Of a stretch of 64,000 bases of DNA, positions 1 through 12,700 are shown piece after piece (within the stretch, counting starts at the first letter, position 1; each line of letters starts with the position of its first letter). Location of the stretch: the NCBI GenBank assembly GCA_963966185.1, contig CAWZYM010000077.1, positions 340,001-404,000 on the forward strand, given 5' to 3'. The stretch comes from Rhabditoides inermis (Eukaryota > Nematoda > Chromadorea > Rhabditida > Rhabditidae). Under the pieces are notes generated by a model. It did not search any database and was not told the origin of the DNA. It saw nothing but the letters and a program-made list of their open reading frames with translations. The position numbers and the translations under genes are program-made.

Positions 1-3000
1 CAGCACTGTTCTGAATATGCTTGTATTTTGCATTTCAACTGATTTTTCCAATCCAGTACAACAAAGTAAGCATGATTTGGATGTCAGGGAGAGAAAATAG
101 AGTGCTGCAAACAAACTGGAAAGCGGGTTGGTGAAACTGACTTCTTTATTTTATTCACGCAGCACTGTTCTGAATATGCTTGTATTTTGCATTTCAAAAG
201 AATTTTCCAATCCAGTACAACAAAGTAAGCATGATTTGGATGTCAGGGAGAGAGAATAGAGTGCTGCAAACAAACTGGAAAGCGGGTTGGTGAAACTGAC
301 TTCTTTATTTTATTCACGCAGCACTGTTCTGAATATGCTTGTATTTTGCATTTCAACTGATTTTTCCAATCCAGTACAACAAAGTAAGCATGATTTGGAT
401 GTCAGGGAGAGAAAATAGAGTGCTGCAAACAAACTGGAAAGCGGGTTGGTGAAACTGACTTCTTTATTTTATTCACGCAGCACTGTTCTGAATATGCTTG
501 TATTTTGCATTTCAAAAGAATTTTCCAATCCAGTACAACAAAGTAAGCATGATTTGGATGTCAGGGAGAGAGAATAGAGTGCTGCAAACAAACTGGAAAG
601 CGGGTTGGTGAAACTGACTTCTTTATTTTATTCACGCAGCACTGTTCTGAATATGCTTGTATTTTGCATTTCAACTGATTTTTCCAATCCAGTACAACAA
701 AGTAAGCATGATTTGGATGTCAGGGAGAGAAAATAGAGTGCTGCAAACAAACTGGAAAGCGGGTTGGTGAAACTGACTTCTTTATTTTATTCACGCAAGC
801 ACTGTTCTGAATATGCTTGTATTTTGCATTTCAACTGATTTTTCCAATCCAGTACAACAAAGTAAGCATGATTTGGATGTCAGGGAGATAGATTAGAGCG
901 CTGCAAACAAACTGGAAAGCGGGTTGGTGAAACTGACTTCTTTATTTTATTCACGCAGCACTGTTCTGAATATACTTGTATTTTGCATTTCAAAAGAATT
1001 TTCCAATCCAGTACAACAAAGTAAGCATAATTTGCATGTCAGGGAGAGAGAATAGAGTTCTGCAAACAAACTGGAAAGCGGGTTGGTGAAACTGACTTCT
1101 TTATTTTATTCGCGCAGCACTGTTCTGAATATGCTTGTATTTTGCAATTCAAATGAATTTTCCAATCCAGTACAATAAAGTAAGCATAATTTGCATGTCA
1201 GGGAGAGAGAATAGAGTGCTGCAAACAAACTGGAAAGCGGGTTGGTGAAACTGACTTCTTTATTTTATTCACGCAGCACTGTTCTGAATATACTTGTATT
1301 TTGCATTTCAAAAGAATTTTCCAATCCAGTACAACAAAGTAAGCATAATTTGCATGTCAGGGAGAGAGAATAGAGTGCTGCAAACAAACTCGAAAGCGGG
1401 TTGGTGAAACTGACTTCGTTTTTTTCTTCGCGCAGCACTGTTCTGAATCAGGGAGATAGATTAGAGTGCAGAAAACAAACTGGAAAGCGGGTTGGTGAAA
1501 CTGACTTATTTATTTTATTCACGCAGCACTGTTCTGAATATGCTTGTATTTTGCATTTCTACTGATTTTTCCAATCCAGTACGACAAAGTAAGCATGATT
1601 TGCATGTCAGGGATATAGAATAGAGTGCTGCAAACAAACTGGAAAGCGGGTTCATGAAACTGACTTCTTTATTTTATTCGCGCAGCACTGTTCTGAATAT
1701 GCTTGTATTTTGCATTTCAAATGAATTTTCCAATCCAGTACAACAAAGTAAGCATGATTTGGATGTCAGGGAGAGAAAATAGAGTGCTGCAAACAAACTG
1801 GAAAGCGGGTTGGTGAAACTGACTTCTTTATTTTATTCACGCAGCACTGTTCTGAATATGCTTGTATTTTGCATTTTAAAAGAATTTTCCAATCCAGTAC
1901 AACAAAGTAAGCATGATTTGGATGTCAGGGAGAGAGAATAGAGTGCTGCAAACAAACTGGAAAGCGGGTTGGTGAAACTGACTTCTTTATTTTATTCACG
2001 CAGCACTGTTCTGAATATGCTTGTATTTTGCATTTCAAAAGAATTTTCCAATCCAGTACAACAAAGTAAGCATGATTTGGATGTCAGGGAGAGAGAATAG
2101 AGTGCTGCAAACAAACTGGAAAGCGGGTTGGTGAAACTGACTTCTTTATTTTATTCACGCAGCACTGTTCTGAATATGCTTGTATTTTGCATTTCAACTG
2201 ATTTTTCCAATCCAGTACAACAAAGTAAGCATGATTTGGATGTCAGGGAGAGAAAATAGAGTGCTGCAAACAAACTGGAAAGCGGGTTGGTGAAACTGAC
2301 TTCTTTATTTTATTCACGCAGCACTGTTCTGAATATGCTTGTATTTTGCATTTCAACTGATTTTTCCAATCCAGTACAACAAAGTAAGCATGATTTGGAT
2401 GTCAGGGAGATAGATTAGAGCGCTGCAAACAAACTGGAAAGCGGGTTGGTGAAACTGACTTCTTTATTTTATTCACGCAGCACTGTTCTGAATATACTTG
2501 TATTTTGCATTTCAAAAGAATTTTCCAATCCAGTACAACAAAGTAAGCATAATTTGCATGTCAGGGAGAGAGAATAGAGTTCTGCAAACAAACTGGAAAG
2601 CGGGTTGGTGAAACTGACTTCTTTATTTTATTCGCGCAGCACTGTTCTGAATATGCTTGTATTTTGCAATTCAAATGAATTTTCCAATCCAGTACAATAA
2701 AGTAAGCATAATTTGCATGTCAGGGAGAGAGAATAGAGTGCTGCAAACAAACTGGAAAGCGGGTTGGTGAAACTGACTTCTTTATTTTATTCACGCAGCA
2801 CTGTTCTGAATATACTTGTATTTTGCATTTCAAAAGAATTTTCCAATCCAGTACAACAAAGTAAGCATAATTTGCATGTCAGGGAGAGAGAATAGAGTGC
2901 TGCAAACAAACTCGAAAGCGGGTTGGTGAAACTGACTTCGTTTTTTTCTTCGCGCAGCACTGTTCTGAATCAGGGAGATAGATTAGAGTGCAGAAAACAA

Positions 3001-6000
3001 ACTGGAAAGCGGGTTGGTGAAACTGACTTATTTATTTTATTCACGCAGCACTGTTCTGAATATGCTTGTATTTTGCATTTCTACTGATTTTTCCAATCCA
3101 GTACGACAAAGTAAGCATGATTTGCATGTCAGGGATATAGAATAGAGTGCTGCAAACAAACTGGAAAGCGGGTTCATGAAACTGACTTCTTTATTTTATT
3201 CGCGCAGCACTGTTCTGAATATGCTTGTATTTTGCATTTCAAATGAATTTTCCAATCCAGTACAATAAAGTAAGCATAATTCGCATGTCAGGGAGAGAGA
3301 ATAAAGGGCTGCAAACAAACTGGAAAGCGGGTTGGTGAAACTGACTTCTTTATTTTATTCACGCAGCACTGTTCTGAATATGCTTGTATTTTGCATTTCA
3401 ACTGATTTTTCCAATCCAGTACAATAAAGTAAGCATAATTTGCATGTCAGGAAGATAGATTAGAGTGCAGAAAACAAACTGGAAAGCGGGTTGGTGAAAC
3501 TGACTTCTTTATTTTATTCGCGCAGCACTGTTCTGAATATGCTTGTATTTTGCATTTCAAATGAATTTTCCAATCCAGTACAATAAAATAAGCATGATTT
3601 GGATGTCAGGGAGAGAAAATAGAGTGCTGCAAACAAACTGGAAAGCGGGTTGGTGAAACTGACTTCTTTATTTTATTCACGCAGCACTGTTCTGAATATG
3701 CTTGTATTTTGCATTTCAACTGATTTTTCCAATCCAGTACAATAAAGTAAGCATAATTTGCATGTCAGGAAGATAGATTAGAGTGCAGAAAACAAACTGG
3801 AAAGCGGGTTGGTGAAACTGACTTATTTATTTTATTCACGCAGCACTGTTCTGAATATGCTTGTATTTTGCATTTCTACTGATTTTTCCAATCCAGTACG
3901 ACAAAGTAAGCATGATTTGCATGTCAGGGATATAGAATAGAGTGCTGCAAACAAACTGGAAAGCGGGTTGGTGAAACTGACTTCTTTATTTTATTCACGC
4001 AGCACTGTTCTGAATATGCTTGTATTTTGCATTTCAAAAGAATTTTCCAATCCAGTACAACAAAGTAAGCATGATTTGGATGTCAGGGAGAGAGAATAGA
4101 GTGCTGCAAACAAACTGGAAAGCGGGTTGGTGAAACTGACTTCTTTATTTTATTCACGCAGCACTGTTCTGAATATGCTTGTATTTTGCATTTCAACTGA
4201 TTTTTCCAATCCAGTACAACAAAGTAAGCATGATTTGGATGTCAGGGAGATAGATTAGAGCGCTGCAAACAAACTGGAAAGCGGGTTGGTGAAACTGACT
4301 TCTTTATTTTATTCACGCAGCACTGTTCTGAATATGCTTGTATTTTGCATTTCAAAAGAATTTTCCAATCCAGTACAACAAAGTAAGCATGATTTGCATG
4401 TCAGGGAGATAGATTAGAGTGCTGCAAACAAACTGGAAAGCGGGTTGGTGAAACTGACTTCTTTATTTTATTCGCGCAGCACTGTTCTGAATATGCTTGT
4501 ATTTTGCAATTCAAATGAATTTTCCAATCCAGTACAATAAAGTAAGCATAATTTGCATGTCAGGGAGAGAGAATAGAGTGCTGCAAACAAACTGGAAAGC
4601 GGGTTGGTGAAACTGACTTCTTTATTTTATTCACGCAGCACTGTTCTGAATATACTTGTATTTTGCATTTCAAAAGAATTTTCCAATCCAGTACAACAAA
4701 GTAAGCATAATTTGCATGTCAGGGAGAGAGAATAGAGTGCTGCAAACAAACTCGAAAGCGGGTTGGTGAAACTGACTTCGTTTTTTTCTTCGCGCAGCAC
4801 TGTTCTGAATCAGGGAGATAGATTAGAGTGCAGAAAACAAACTGGAAAGCGGGTTGGTGAAACTGACTTATTTATTTTATTCACGCAGCACTGTTCTGAA
4901 TATGCTTGTATTTTGCATTTCTACTGATTTTTCCAATCCAGTACGACAAAGTAAGCATGATTTGCATGTCAGGGATATAGAATAGAGTGCTGCAAACAAA
5001 CTGGAAAGCGGGTTCATGAAACTGACTTCTTTATTTTATTCGCGCAGCACTGTTCTGAATATGCTTGTATTTTGCATTTCAAATGAATTTTCCAATCCAG
5101 TACAATAAAGTAAGCATAATTCGCATGTCAGGGAGAGAGAATAAAGGGCTGCAAACAAACTGGAAAGCGGGTTGGTGAAACTGACTTCTTTATTTTATTC
5201 ACGCAGCACTGTTCTGAATATGCTTGTATTTTGCATTTCAACTGATTTTTCCAATCCAGTACAATAAAGTAAGCATAATTTGCATGTCAGGGAGATAGAT
5301 TAGAGTGCAGAAAACAAACTGGAAAGCGGGTTGGTGAAACTGACTTCTTTATTTTATTCGCGCAGCACTGTTCTGAATATGCTTGTATTTTGCATTTCAA
5401 ATGAATTTTCCAATCCAGTACAATAAAATAAGCATAATTTGCATGTCAGGGAGAGAAAATAGAGTGCAGAAAACAAACTGGAAAGCGGGTTCATGAAACT
5501 GACTTCTTTATTTTATTCGCGCAGCACTGTTCTGAATATGCTTGTATTTTGCATTTCAAATGAATTTTTCAATCCAGTGCAACAAATAAAGCATAATTTG
5601 CATGTCAGGGAGAGAGAATAGAGGGCTGCAAACAAACTGGAAAGCGGGTTGGTGAAACTGACTTCTTTATTTTTTGTTCACGCAGCACTGTTCTGAATAT
5701 GCTTGTATTTTGCATTTCAAAAGAATTTTCCAATCCAGTACAACAAAGTAAGCATAATTTGCATGTCAGGGAGATAAAATAGAGTGCTGCAAACAAACTG
5801 GAAAGCAGGTTGGTGAAACTGACTTCTTTATTTTATTCGCGCAGCACTGTTCTGAATATGCTTGTATTTTGCATTTCAACTGATTTTTCCAATCCAGTAC
5901 AACAAAGTAAGCATAATTTGCATGTCAGGGAAAGAGAATGGAGTGCAGAAAACAAACTGGAAAGCGGGTTGGTGGAACTGACTTCTTTATTTTATTCGCG

Positions 6001-9000
6001 CAGCACTGTTCTGAATATGCTTGTATTTTGCATTTCAACTGTTTTTTCCAATCCAGTACAACAAAGTAAGCATAATTTGCATGTCAGGGAAAGAGAATGG
6101 AGTGCAGAAAACAAACTGGAAAGCGGGTTGGTGGAACTGACTTCTTTATTTTATTCGCGCAGCACTGTTCTGAATATGCTTGTATTTTGCATTTCAACTG
6201 ATTTTTCCAATCCAGTACAACAAAGTAAGCATAACTTGCATGTCAGGGAGAGAGAATAGAGTGCAGAAAACAAACTGGAAAGCGGGTTGGTGAAACTGAC
6301 TTCTTTATTTTATTCGCGCAGCACTGTTCTGAATATGCTTGTATTTTGCATTTCTACTGATTTTTCCAATCCAGTACGACAAAGTAAGCATGATTTGCAT
6401 GTCAGGGATATAGAATAGAGTGCTGCAAACAAACTGGAAAGCGGGTTCATGAAACTGACTTCTTTATTTTATTCGCGCAGCACTGTTCTGAATATGCTTG
6501 TATTTTGCATTTCAAATGAATTTTCCAATCCAGTACAACAAATTAAGCATAATTTGCATGTCAGGGAGATAGATTAGAGTGCAGAAAACAAACTGGAAAG
6601 CGGGTTGGTGAAACTGACTTCTTTATTTTATTCACGCAGCACTGTTCTGAATATGCTTGTATTTTGCATTTCAACTGATTTTTCCAATCCAGTACAATAA
6701 AGTAAGCATAATTTGCATGTCAGGGAGATAGATTAGAGTGCAGAAAACAAACTGGAAAGCGGGTTGGTGAAACTGACTTCTTTATTTTATTCGCGCAGCA
6801 CTGTTCTGAATATGCTTGTATTTTGCATTTCAAATGAATTTTCCAATCCAGTACAATAAAGTAAGCATAATTTGCATGTCAGGGAGAGAAAATAGAGTGC
6901 AGAAAACAAACTGGAAAGCGGGTTGGTGAAACTGACTTCTTTATTTTATTCACGCAGCACTGTTCTGAATATGCTTGTATTTTGCATTTCAACTGATTTT
7001 TCCAATCCAGTACAAAAGAGTAAGCATAATTTGCATGTCAGGGAGATAGATTAGAGTGCAGAAAACAAACTGGAAAGCGGGTTGGTGAAACTGACTTCTT
7101 TATTTTATTCGCGCAGCACTGTTCTGAATATGCTTGTATTTTGCATTTCAAATGAATTTTCCAATCCAGTACAATAAAGTAAGCATAATTTGCATGTCAG
7201 GGAGAGAAAATAGAGTGCAGAAAACGAACTGGAAAGCGGGTTCATGAAACTGACTTCTTTATTTTATTCGCGCAGCACTGTTCTGAATATGCTTGTATTT
7301 TGCATTTCAAATGAATTTTTCAATCCAGTGCAACAAATAAAGCATAATTTGCATGTCAGGGAGAGAGAATAGAGGGCTGCAAACAAACTGGAAAGCGGGT
7401 TGGTGAAACTGACTTCTTTATTTTTTGTTCACGCAGCACTGTTCTGAATATGCTTGTATTTTGCATTTCAAAAGAATTTTCCAATCCAGTACAACAAAGT
7501 AAGCATAATTTGCATGTCAGGGAGATAGAATAGAGTGCTGCAAACAAACTGGAAAGCGGGTTGGTGAAACTGACTTCTTTATTTTATTCGCGCAGCACTG
7601 TTCTGAATATACTTGTATTTTGCAATTCAAATGAATTTTTCAATACAGTACAACAAATAAAGCATAATTTGCATGTCAGGGAGAGAGAATAGAGTGCTGC
7701 AAACAAACTGGAAAGCGGGTTGGTGAAACTGACTTCTTTTATTTTCTTAACGCAGCACTGTTCTGAATATGCTTGTATTTTGCATTTCAAATGAATTTTC
7801 CAATCCAGTACAACAAATTAAGCATAATTTGCATGTCAGGGAGATAGATTAGAGTGAAGAAAACAAACTGGAAAGCGGGTTGGTGAAACTGACTTATTTA
7901 TTTTATTCACGCAGCACTGTTCTGAATATGCTTGTATTTTGCATTTCTACTGATTTTTCCAATCCAGTACGACAAAGTAAGCATGATTTGCATGTCAGGG
8001 ATATAGAATAGAGTGCTGCAAACAAACTGGAAAGCGGGTTCATGAAACTGACTTCTTTATTTTATTCGCGCAGCACTGTTCTGAATATGCTTGTATTTTG
8101 CATTTCAAATGAATTTTCCAATCCAGTACAATAAAGTAAGCATAATTTGCATGTCAGGGAGAGAGAATAGAGGGCTGCAAACAAACTGGAAAGCGGGTTG
8201 GTGAAACTGACTTCTTTATTTTATTCACGCAGCACTGTTCTGAATATGCTTGTATTTTGCATTTCAACTGATTTTTCCAATCCAGTACAATAAAGTAAGC
8301 ATAATTTGCATGTCAGGGAGATAGATTAGAGTGCAGAAAACAAACTGGAAAGCGGGTTGGTGAAACTGACTTCTTTATTTTATTCGCGCAGCACTGTTCT
8401 GAATATGCTTGTATTTTGCATTTCAAATGAATTTTCCAATCCAGTACAATAAAGTAAGCATAATTTGCATGTCAGGGAGAGAAAATAGAGTGCAGAAAAC
8501 AAACTGGAAAGCGGGTTCATGAAACTGACTTCTTTATTTTATTCGCGCAGCACTGTTCTGAATATGCTTGTATTTTGCATTTCAAATGAATTTTTCAATC
8601 CAGTGCAACAAATAAAGCATAATTTGCATGTCAGGGAGAGAGAATAGAGGGCTGCAAACAAACTGGAAAGCGGGTTGGTGAAACTGACTTCTTTATTTTT
8701 TGTTCACGCAGCACTGTTCTGAATATGCTTGTATTTTGCATTTCAAAAGAATTTTCCAATCCAGTACAACAAAGTAAGCATAATTTGCATGTCAGGGAGA
8801 TAGAATAGAGTGCTGCAAACAAACTGGAAAGCGGGTTGGTGAAACTGACTTCTTTATTTTATTCGCGCAGCACTGTTCTGAATATGCTTGTATTTTGCAT
8901 TTCAACTGATTTTTCCAATCCAGTACAACAAAGTAAGCATAATTTGCATGTCAGGGAAAGAGAATGGAGTGCAGAAAACAAACTGGAAAGCGGGTTGGTG

Positions 9001-9744
9001 GAACTGACTTCTTTATTTTATTCGCGCAGCACTGTTCTGAATATGCTTGTATTTTGCATTTAAACTGTTTTTTCCAATCCAGTACAACAAAGTAAGCATA
9101 ATTTGCATGTCAGGGAAAGAGAATGGAGTGCAGAAAACAAACTGGAAAGCGGGTTGGTGGAACTGACTTCTTTATTTTATTCGCGCAGCACTGTTCTGAA
9201 TATGCTTGTATTTTGCATTTCAACTGATTTTTCCAATCCAGTACAACAAAGTAAGCATAATTTGCATGTCAGGGAGATAGAATAGAGTGCTGCAAACAAA
9301 CTGGAAAGCGGGTTGGTGAAACTGACTTATTTTTTTTTATTCGCGCAGCACTGTTCTGAATATACTTGTATTTTGCATTTCAAATGAATTTTCCAATCCA
9401 GAACAACAAAGTAAGCATGATTTGCATGTCAGGGAGATAGAATAGAGTGCTGCAAACAAACTGGAAAGCGGGTTGGTGAAACTGACTTATTTTTTTTATT
9501 CGCGCAGCACTGTTCTGAATATACTTGTATTTTGCATTTCAAATGAATTTTCCATACCAGTACAACAAATTAAGCATAATTTGCATGTCAGGGAGATAGA
9601 TTAGAGTGCAGAAAACAAACTGGAAAGCGGGTTGGTGAAACTGACTTATTTATTTTATTCACGCAGCACTGTTCTGAATATGCTTGTATTTTGCATTTCT
9701 ACTGATTTTTTCCAATCCAGTACGGCAAAGTAAGCATGATTTGC

Positions 9745-12700
9745 ATGTCAGGGATATAGAATAGAGTGCTGCAAACAAACTGGAAAGCGGGTTCATGAAA
9801 CTGACTGCTTTATTTTATTCGCGCAGCACTGTTCTGAATATGCTTGTATTTTGCATTTCAAATGAATTTTCCAATCCAGTACAATAAAGTAAGCATAATT
9901 TGCATGTCAGGGAGAGAGAATAGAGGGCTGCAAACAAACTGGAAAGCGGGTTGGTGAAACTGACTTCTTTATTTTATTCGCGCAGCACTCTTCTGAATAT
10001 GCTTGTATTTTGCATTTCAACTGATTTTTCCAATCCAGTACAATAAAGTAAGCATAATTTGCATGTCAGGGAGATAGATTAGAGTGCAGAAAACAAACTG
10101 GAAAGCGGGTTGGTGAAACTGACTTCTTTATTTTATTCGCGCAGCACTCTTCTGAATATGCTTGTATTTTGCATTTCAAATGAATTTTCCAATCCAGTAC
10201 AATAAAGTAAGCATAATTTGCATGTCAGGGAGAGAAAATAGAGTGCAGAAAACAAACTGGAAAGCGGGTTCATGAAACTGACTTCTTTATTTTATTCGCG
10301 CAGCACTGTTCTGAATATGCTTGTATTTTGCATTTCGAATGAATTTTTCAATCCAGTGCAACAAATAAAGCATAATTTGCATGTCAGGGAGAGAGAATAG
10401 AGGGCTGCAAACAAACTGGAAAGCGGGTTGGTGAAACTGACTTCTTTATTTTATTCGCGCAGCACTGTTCTGAATATGCTTGTATTTTGCATTTCAACTG
10501 ATTTTTCCAATCCAGTACAACAAAGTAAGCATAATTTGCATGTCAGGGAAAGAGAATGGAGTGCAGAAAACAAACTGGAAAGCGGGTTGGTGGAACTGAC
10601 TTCTTTATTTTATTCGCGCAGCACTGTTCTGAATATGCTTGTATTTTGCATTTCAACTGTTTTTTTCCAATCCAGTACAACAAAGTAAGCATAATTTGCA
10701 TGTCAGGGAAAGAGAATGGAGTGCAGAAAACAAACTGGAAAGCGGGTTGGTGGAACTGACTTCTTTATTTTATTCGCGCAGCACTGTTCTGAATATGCTT
10801 GTATTTTGCATTTCAACTGATTTTTCCAATCCAGTACAACAAAGTAAGCATAACTTGCATGTCAGGGAGAGAGAATAGAGTGCAGAAAACAAACTGGAAA
10901 GCGGGTTGGTGAAACTGACTTCTTTATTTTATTCGCGCAGCACTGTTCTGAATATACTTGTATTTAGCAATTCAAATGAATTTTCCAATCCAGAACAACA
11001 AAGTAAGCATGATTTGCATGTCAGGGAGATAGAATAGAGTGCTGCAAACAAACTGGAAAGCGGGTTGGTGAAACTGACTTATTTTTTTTATTCGCGCAGC
11101 GGCAGCACTGTTCTGAATATACTTGTATTTTGCAATTCAAATGAATTTTCCAATCCAGTACAACAAATAAAGCATAACTTGCATGTCAGGGAGATAGAAT
11201 AGAGTGCTGCAAACAAACTGGAAAGCGGGTTGGTGAAACTGACTTCTTTATTTTATTCGCGCAGCACTGTTCTGAATATACTTGTATTTTGCAATTCAAA
11301 TGAATTTTCCAATTCAGTACAACAAATAAAGCATAATTTGCATGTCAGGGAGATAGAATAGAGTGCTGCAAACAAACTGGAAAGCGGGTTGGTGAAACTG
11401 ACTTCTTTATTTTATTCGCGCAGCACTGTTCTGAATATACTTGTATTTTGCATTTCAAATGAATTTTCCAATCCAGTACAACAAATAAAGCATAATTTGC
11501 ATGTCATGGAGATAGAATAGAGTGCTGCAAACAAACTGGAAAGCGGGTTGGTGAAACTGACTTCTTTATTTTATTCGCGCAGCACTGTTCTGAATATGCT
11601 TGTATTTTGCATTTCAAATGAATTTTCCAATCCAGTACAATAAAGTAAGCATAATTTGCATGTCAGGGAGATAGAATAGAGTGCTGCAAACAAACTGGAA
11701 AGCGGGTTTGTTAAACTGACTTCTTTATTTTATTCGCGCAGCACTGTTCTGAATATACTTGTATTTTGCATTTCAAATGAATTTTCCAATCCAGTACAAC
11801 AAATAAAGCATAATTTGCATGTCATGGAGATAGAATAGAGTGCTGCAAACAAACTGGAAAGCGGGTTGGTGAAACTGACTTCTTTATTTTATTCGCGCAG
11901 CACTGTTCTGAATATGCTTGTATTTTGCATTTCAAATGAATTTTCCAATCCAGTACAATAAAGTAAGCATAATTTGCTTGTCAGGGAGATAGAATAGAGT
12001 GCTGCAAACAAACTGGAAAGCGGGTTGGTGAAACTGACTTCTTTATTTTATTCGCGCAGCACTGTTCTGAATATGCTTGTATTTTGCATTTCAAATGAAT
12101 TTTCCAATCCAGTACAATAAAGTAAGCATAATTTGCATGTCAGGGAGATAGAATAGAGTGCTGCAAACAAACTGGAAAGCGGGTTGGTTAAACTGACTTC
12201 TTTATTTTATTCGCGCAGCACTGTTCTGAATATGCTTGTATTTTGCATTTCGAATGAATTTTTCAATCCAGTGCAACAAATAAAGCATAATTTGCATGTC
12301 AGGGAGAGAGAATAGAGGGCTGCAAACAAACTGGAAAGCGGGTTGGTGAAACTGACTTCTTTATTTTATTCGCGCAGCACTGTTCTGAATATGCTTGTAT
12401 TTTGCATTTCAACTGATTTTTCCAATCCAGTACAACAAAGTAAGCATAATTTGCATGTCAGGGAAAGAGAATGGAGTGCAGAAAACAAACTGGAAAGCGG
12501 GTTGGTGGAACTGACTTCTTTATTTTATTCGCGCAGCACTGTTCTGAATATGCTTGTATTTTGCATTTCAACTGTTTTTTTCCAATCCAGTACAACAAAG
12601 TAAGCATAATTTGCATGTCAGGGAAAGAGAATGGAGTGCAGAAAACAAACTGGAAAGCGGGTTGGTGGAACTGACTTCTTTATTTTATTCGCGCAGCACT

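Noticed and set aside
100..160. CENP-B box in the satellite (CTGGAAAGCGGGTT)
   Set aside because: It resembles the 3' half of the box (TTGGAARCGGGA), but there is one extra base and the required TTCG is absent (AAAC instead). It does not meet the consensus.
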